Source: Haplomitrium mnioides (Eukaryota > Marchantiophyta > Haplomitriopsida > Calobryales). Taken from it: a DNA stretch of 26,393 nucleotides. A model generated the notes under the pieces. The model was given only the letters and a program-made list of their open reading frames with translations. It had not been told where the DNA came from and made no database searches. The stretch covers positions 1 through 26,393 of the forward strand of contig JBNGIS010021949.1 in assembly GCA_049999725.1 (NCBI GenBank), given 5' to 3'. A program made the position numbers and the translations under genes. Shown one piece after another: positions 22,182-26,393 of the stretch. How positions within the stretch are numbered: position 1 is the first letter of the stretch; each line of letters opens with the position of its first letter.

Positions 22182-22516
22182 TTTGATGTCTTTTAATTTT
22201 ACGACATGAAGGTGGCAGACATGCTAACCAACGCTTCTTGGCCAACGTGTTTGATGTCTTCTAATTTCACCGCATGAAGGTGGCAAATATGCGGACTGGT
22301 GCTTCTTTGCCAATCTTTTTGATGTCCTCTAATTTCACCACATGAAGGTGGCAGATATGCGGACCGGCGCTTCTTTGCCAACGTATTTGATGTCTTCTAA
22401 TTTCACGGCATGAAGGTGGCAAGCAGACTAGCGCTTCTTTGCCAACATGTTTGATGTCTTCTAATTTCACCACATGCAGGTGGCATACATGCAAACCGGC
22501 GCTTCTTTGCCAACGT
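22182..22516. repeat. Five tandem copies of a 68-bp unit
   Basis: Units start with TTTGATGTC at 22182, 22250, 22318, 22386 and 22450. The fourth is 64 bp because of a small deletion. Shared phrases are CTAATTTCAC, CATGAAGGTGGCA and GCTTCTTTGCCAACG. The array lies directly between the ferredoxin fragment and the MULE coding remnant, in the place where the transposase catalytic domain should be. Confidence 0.93.
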
Positions 22517-23596
22517 TGGCTTATCAACAAGAACATCCTTGCCAAGAAGAAAAGGACTTTCGACATGGCTCAAGCTTGGGAGGAATTCATACAAACATTG
22601 GAACAATGCACGACAACAATCAAAGAATGCGAGGAACAACTTGTAGAGTTCAAGGACAACAATTTTCTTGCGGCCGTTGTCAAGTATGTTGAAGATACAT
22701 GGTTGATATGTAAAGAAAGATACGTGCATTTTGCGCATTTCCTTCATTTCACGTATTTCAAACATTTCACGTATTTCGCACATTTCACATAGATTTGTAG
22801 ATGCGTATCTACGAGAGAAGAAGCACTATAGGCATACTGCCCCTTCTCGCGTTGAGTGTGCGTATGCTACTCTCAAGAAATGGCTAAGTTCTGTAGTCGG
22901 GGACATGTTCACGATTGATACAGCAGTACAACTTGCATATGATGGACAACTGGCAACAGTCATCCAGAAAGTTGCAAAGGAGCACGCAATTTCAAGTTTG
23001 TTTCATGTTGTAGACCAGCCCTTCTTTGCCAATTTGTTTGGCAAGATTTATGAGGCTGGGTTGCGGGAAGCATATAAGCAGTACGCTCTCTGTGATGTTG
23101 TCGATGTTTCTCTTGAGTGTCAAGGTTTGTTTACGTCAACCATAGGTATCACGTGCAAGCACAATATGCGCAATTGAACGCCTCTCGATGTGCACAACTT
23201 TGACCAACATTGGTGGTTGGTTCAACTGCCAAGAGGAACTGCGGCAACACCGATAGCAACATCACCACCTGTGACCATTGAGGGTGTGTTTAAGTGTATG
23301 ACGAATGAGTACGACAATGCTTCTTCTCACCGTAAGCGCATGCTGCTAAAGAGAGTAATGAAAAAACTACATCCGATGAGATCCAAGAACCTCAGCACAT
23401 TCAAACCCAAAGAAGGCCCTCTGGATCAACACACAAATTACCCTCCCAATTCAAGCACGACAACTCACAGCTCAACGTTCCACCACAACAACGTTGTCGA
23501 TAATGCAAGAATGTTGGCCACAACATCAGTATGTGCCCAAAGAAAGTTGCCGATTTGGTAGCAGCGATGGCAATAGTGCTTGTAGATGTAGCTTAA
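22517..23596 (+). pseudogene. MULE transposase, C-terminal half only
   Basis: The recognisable start is MAQAWEEFIQTLEQ (22565), followed by VKYVEDTWLICKERYVH, then FVDAYL, PSRVECAYATLKKWLSSVVGDM, FFANLFGKIYEAGL, the SWIM-like LFTSTIGITCKHNMR and FDQHWWL. This order matches the post-catalytic region of plant Mutator-like transposases. A CCHC knuckle frame (C-x2-C-x4-H-x4-C, 23495-23536) and a lysine-bearing CPKKVADL tail end at TAA 23594-23596. Defects: a short-repeat insertion with frameshift at about 22730-22795, TGA at 23175, a frame change before 23495, TAA at 23501 inside the knuckle, and loss of the first SWIM cysteine. The DDE catalytic half is absent. Confidence 0.8.
22730..22793 (+). 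repeat. Short tandem repeat inserted in the MULE frame
   Basis: Repeats of CATTTCACGTATTTC and variants encode an HFxHFTYF-type string and end in a stop at 22790-22792. The flanking MULE sequence (KERYVH and RFVDAYL) should be nearly adjacent, so the expansion broke the gene. Confidence 0.65.
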
Positions 23597-23689
23597 ACAG
23601 ATGTAGTTGCGCAACACTCGTAATTTGTTCTTGGTGAGTATTGAATGCAACACCCAGACCAATCTCATTCTTCTATTTTCAATAAATTT

Positions 23690-23731
23690 AAGTAGTAAAT
23701 GAGGGATATGGCTTGTCAACGAGTTAACGTT
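23690..23731. repeat. Third MULE-like end, internal, same orientation as the right end
   Basis: GTAGTAAATGAGGGATATGG and the following CTTGTCAACGAG match the right-hand end near 24594-24625 (GTAGTAAATGAGGGTTATTG, then GCCTGTTAATGA). Its position just after the transposase remnant suggests the original right end of the MULE. Confidence 0.55.
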
Positions 23732-23982
23732 TCCCTGTATTCATCAAAGTGACAAGATCGATTTTTTCAAATCGTATGTGAATTTAATAGAACATGATTA
23801 CAAGGCAAGCAACCTTTGAACACCGACCAAGGAGAATAGCACAATCACGCAACTACAACTCTTCATGATTCTATTTTCTAACCTTCCCTAACGCAATATA
23901 GAACCGTGTAAAGCCTCAAAACTTTGGTGGTTGGCACCGAATTGGTATGCCTTCACTAGGCAACCATAGGATGCAGTTATGT
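23732..23982 (-). other. 3' flank of the intact ferredoxin copy
   Basis: This is a gene-free 250 bp between the internal MULE-like end and the ferredoxin stop codon. It is plausibly ferredoxin 3' UTR and downstream sequence; no equivalent exists in the broken copy. Confidence 0.35.
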
Positions 23983-24432
23983 CTATTGCAATTCTTCCTC
24001 TTCATGAGTGTTGATTACCAAATCTGAAGTCAGATACGACACGCAAGTGAGAAGAAAGCTTCTAGCGATCTGATTTTCAACTAAAAACGAGCCATCGGAT
24101 TGATCCATAGTGCATGAGACAATTTTCCTTGCACATCTTGAACATGTGCTTGCGGGGCAAGAGTAAGACAAATCAAAACCTACAAACTCCGCAAAGTCTA
24201 GCAAGTAAGCATCATCAAGAGTGTCAAAAATGCCTTTTGATGTAGGAGTTTTGATTATCACCTTGAAAGAGGCCATGCAAGTCACACAATCATGGCTTCT
24301 CATTCTCAATTTAGAAGAACTAAGGCCATTCAAAACCTTCACGAAAATACGTTTCTTGATCCGTACACCGTTGGTGGATAACGGTAGAGCCGCAGTAGGA
24401 GCGTTTCCTCCACCAATAAATGCAATCGCCAT
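23983..24432 (-). CDS. PETF: Plastid-type [2Fe-2S] ferredoxin, intact reading frame in a MULE arm
   Basis: The 149 codons start at ATG 24432, the same start as the related arm. Residues 1 to about 52 are basic and Ser/Thr-bearing without acidic clusters early on, fitting a chloroplast transit peptide. The rest matches photosynthetic ferredoxin, about 97 residues long: FKVIIKTP, DDAYLLDFAEFVGFDLSYSC, then C-x4-C-x2-C and a fourth Cys after 29 residues (LLTC). Counted from the likely mature start, the cysteines fall at 39, 44, 47 and 77, the standard spacing. The C-terminus ends in acidic HEEEEL, the surface used to dock partner reductases. Ferredoxin passes electrons from photosystem I to FNR and other plastid enzymes. 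The usually conserved cluster loop is altered (SCPASTCSRCARK), so function is doubtful although no stop or frameshift is present. It is intronless, like many plant ferredoxin genes. Confidence 0.83.
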   Translation of the reverse strand: MAIAFIGGGNAPTAALPLSTNGVRIKKRIFVKVLNGLSSSKLRMRSHDCVTCMASFKVIIKTPTSKGIFDTLDDAYLLDFAEFVGFDLSYSCPASTCSRCARKIVSCTMDQSDGSFLVENQIARSFLLTCVSYLTSDLVINTHEEEELQ

Positions 24433-24560
24433 TGTTGAGCAAACAGAGAATTGTTATGTATATGAAAAGAGTAGCATCAAGACCATCAAAAGATCCTCAG
24501 TGGTCCAGATCTTGTGATTAGTGGGTCGACATACATGCTAATTATTGTTTAGTACGTTCC
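24433..24560 (-). promoter_or_regulatory. Retained ferredoxin upstream sequence
   Basis: Conserved between the two inverted arms beyond the ATG. A CATATACATAA sequence lies about 30-40 bp before the start and is shared (CTATATACATAA in the left arm), a weak TATA candidate. The arm also shares CACAAGATCTG and GAGGATCTTTTGATGGTCTT. Confidence 0.4.
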
Positions 24561-24627
24561 CAACCAAGTTTTCTTATTAACTGAAGAAACTTATGTAGTA
24601 AATGAGGGTTATTGGCCTGTTAATGAT

Positions 24628-26393
24628 TTAGCATAGATTTGTTAACCATTCTCCAATTCTTAAGTTACTTGAGTCACTCGTCTTGACTTCTTCCAATTCT
24701 TCTTCAAAAGATTCATCAATATTTACTTGATATGTCTCAGTATCAATGACACTGATTGAATCTCTTTCAAACATTTCAAGATTGAGGGTTTTTTGTCTTT
24801 TGTACTCAAATAGATTTGATTTAATGGTAGCTAGAGTAGTTTTCTTCAATCGATTTTTTTGTGTAAGAAGAAAATCAAAAGACAAAATTGTGATTTGTGC
24901 TACATCAAGTACATCAAAATGTAACTTGGATTTGTGCTTCCCTTTTGTTGCTGCTATTTTTTCTAGGAAGTATTGTCTAGAAAATGCATCCTTAGCCTCA
25001 CAAGCAAATCATTGAACACGTACTCGTTTCGGGTTTGGGGGATCTTCCTCCTCAAATGACAAAACTTTGAGAACTTTGGCAATTCAAAATGGTCCGCATT
25101 TTGGATCCAGAGATGCAACAACACAAATAAACAATCTAACTTTCATCTCATGTAGATTGCCAAATTTATTCCCGTATTGAATGTTGTGCAAAAGATTTCT
25201 TTCTCGCGGCCTAGGTGCTCCATCATAGATTTCTCAACGTGTAGAAAGTATTGGTTGTATTGGAGTATCTTCTTCTGTTTGTTGAGCATCAAGTTGACAA
25301 CCTATACAAACATTTTGAGACTCATTACAAGTGTTTGACAGTTGTAAAGGTGGAAAGGTAAATTCTCCTTCAAATCCTTGGTTTTTTTTTCAAAGATGTA
25401 GGTTGCAATCTCTTGTTGGGCAAGAGAAAAGTCATTCCACCATAGAATATCAGAAATTGTAAAGAACTTATACCAATTCTCACTTATGTTGCCCCTTATT
25501 ACATAGACCACTTTCTTGGCATCAACTTCTCTTTCTTCCTTTTGAGATCTTTTGATTTCAGAATATGTCTTGAGAAGAATCAATAATGAACTCAAAATTT
25601 CTCTATCCACTTCAGGTCGGCACTTGCGTTGACAAATACCATCTAGAGATAACTAAAATTCATCTGTTGAAAACTGTTTGCTCCAAATCTTTGCATTGGA
25701 ATCATTCGACTGGAACTTGAACTGTTGATTAAAGGCAATGTCATGTATCCTTTGAACCAGAGAGGGACGTTGTTGCATAAACATTTTGAAATCCCAAGTT
25801 CACAACAAAAGAGTTACCTAAGGTTTAGGATTATAGGATCATTGAAGAGCCTCGCTAAGACTCGTAATTGAGAAAGCTTTGACACATTTCAAACGTTTTG
25901 AGAATCGGGTGAAAATTTGATTGATTTGATCATGAGTATGACCAACCATGAGAAATCCTACATTGATTTTTTGAAAAATATTCTTAGCAATAAAGAGACC
26001 AAGATATCCAAATAAGAGAGAATTCTTATTCTCTCGTATCATGTTGTCCAACTGAAGATACAAAGTTGGAAGTAGCGGCCATTCAAAGTCATATAATATT
26101 TTGTTGAGCACAATAATTGTCAAATTGGAATCGCTTCTCAAGTTTCCGTAGGTTAAGGAGACCTTCGAAGAAAGAGTATGGTTGAATATTAAGGCACCAT
26201 TAACTTTGGTGGCAAAGACCAGTGTGGAATAGCATTTTTCTTTTGATCCATTCCATCAATGATAATTCCCAAGTACTTTTGACCATCAGGATAACATTTT
26301 CTTCGATGGTTTGCAAGTTTTGTTCTTTCTTTCATTTGTTGGTTATAATGAAGAAACAATTGGCAATTATATTTGATTGCATTATCACAAAGC
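24628..26393 (-). pseudogene. DUF7869-like transposase, copy B, partial at the window end
   Basis: This copy preserves more blocks than copy A: IIIDGMDQKKNAIPHWSLPP (about 26225-26285), YLQLDNMIRENKNSLLFGYL (within 25839-26141), and FLMVGHTHDQINQIFTRFS with the GHTH intact. Downstream are LWWNDFSLAQQEIATYIFE (25302-25610) and MSFDFLLTQKN through FERDSISVIDTE and an acidic tail (24628-24885). DG-DQ, DN-ENKN and GHTH-D fit a spaced acidic catalytic set of an RNase H-fold transposase (inference). Frames are broken between blocks. The MULE composite lies immediately after the acidic C-terminal tail, so the present stop at 24628 may lie in or next to inserted sequence. Confidence 0.7.

Larger units (their letters stand above)
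21597..24630. mobile_element. Composite MULE insertion with ferredoxin-bearing inverted arms
   Basis: Inverted arms of about 380 bp (21597-21974 and about 24255-24630) enclose a partial ferredoxin, 68-bp tandem repeats, a MULE transposase remnant and an intact ferredoxin frame. The outer ends align as TTAACGAGCCCATAACCC versus TTAACAGGCCAATAACCC. Long terminal inverted repeats and gene capture are typical of MULEs and Pack-MULEs. Comparison with element A shows that the block interrupts B. The target duplication is unresolved: AATTGTTAAC (21594-21603) and ATTTGTTAAC (24637-24646) are candidates, but the left one overlaps the alignable arm. Confidence 0.62.
20034..26393 (-). mobile_element. 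Element B: second copy of the DUF7869-like transposase element, runs off the window, interrupted by a MULE composite
   Basis: It has the same orientation and order as element A: terminus at 20034, non-coding repeat region to about 21590, transposase pseudogene from about 24640 to the window end. Removing the insertion (about 21597-24630) leaves about 3.3 kb collinear with A from 15622 to 18905. Sequence left of the terminus does not match that left of A. This points to two insertions, or a duplication bounded exactly at the terminus. Confidence 0.7.

Noticed and set aside
22199-22566. Minus-strand open frames with repeated CHLHVVKLEDIK peptides
   Set aside because: They follow the 68-bp tandem array (the period is not a multiple of three, so frames alternate) and match no protein family.
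21594-24646. AATTGTTAAC and ATTTGTTAAC as a target-site duplication of the MULE composite
   Set aside because: The left copy overlaps sequence that aligns with the right-hand arm, so it may be part of the inverted repeat; kept only as a candidate.

Overview
The window looks like plant nuclear DNA, AT-rich and dominated by mobile elements. The evidence is a plastid-type [2Fe-2S] ferredoxin with a transit-peptide-like N-terminus, a chromodomain Ty3/gypsy retrotransposon, a MULE transposase remnant, and GT-AG introns. The mix of a ParB-like/DNA-methyltransferase gene with a DDE-like (DUF7869-type) transposase gene suggests a non-seed land plant (fern, lycophyte or bryophyte). That placement is inference with low confidence. 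No rRNA, tRNA or clearly functional host housekeeping gene was seen.

Layout. (1) 1-2992, plus strand: a partial, spliced gene fusing a ParB-like domain to a beta-class amino-methyltransferase. It keeps one reading path over three exons but carries eight in-frame stops, seven of them TAG. (2) 2993-3904: its 3' non-coding part, with degenerate palindromic repeats (core AGTCCATGCGCGCATGGACT) and an end motif made of two AGTAGCGG boxes 20 bp apart. (3) 3905-8576: no recognised gene; a second copy of the end motif (6682-6709), a four-unit G-box array, and small duplications. (4) 8577-13443: a decayed chromovirus on the minus strand, with two LTRs of about 390 bp. (5) 13444-15600: no gene; a decayed minisatellite. 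(6) 15622 to about 20033: element A, minus strand, with a DUF7869-like transposase pseudogene, palindromic repeats and the same end motif. (7) 20034-26393: element B, a second copy of A, running off the window. (8) Inside B, 21597 to about 24630: a composite MULE insertion. Its inverted arms carry ferredoxin promoter and coding sequence. One ferredoxin is broken by an internal inversion. The other is an intact 149-codon reading frame with all four cluster cysteines. Between them lie five 68-bp tandem repeats and the C-terminal half of a MULE transposase.

How the parts relate. The methyltransferase gene and the transposase elements share both the palindromic repeat family and the doublet end motif. 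This is the main reason to think they belong to one element superfamily, perhaps one whose members can carry a DNA-modifying enzyme. The ferredoxin copies look like host sequence captured by a MULE that later landed at the 3' end of the element B transposase gene.
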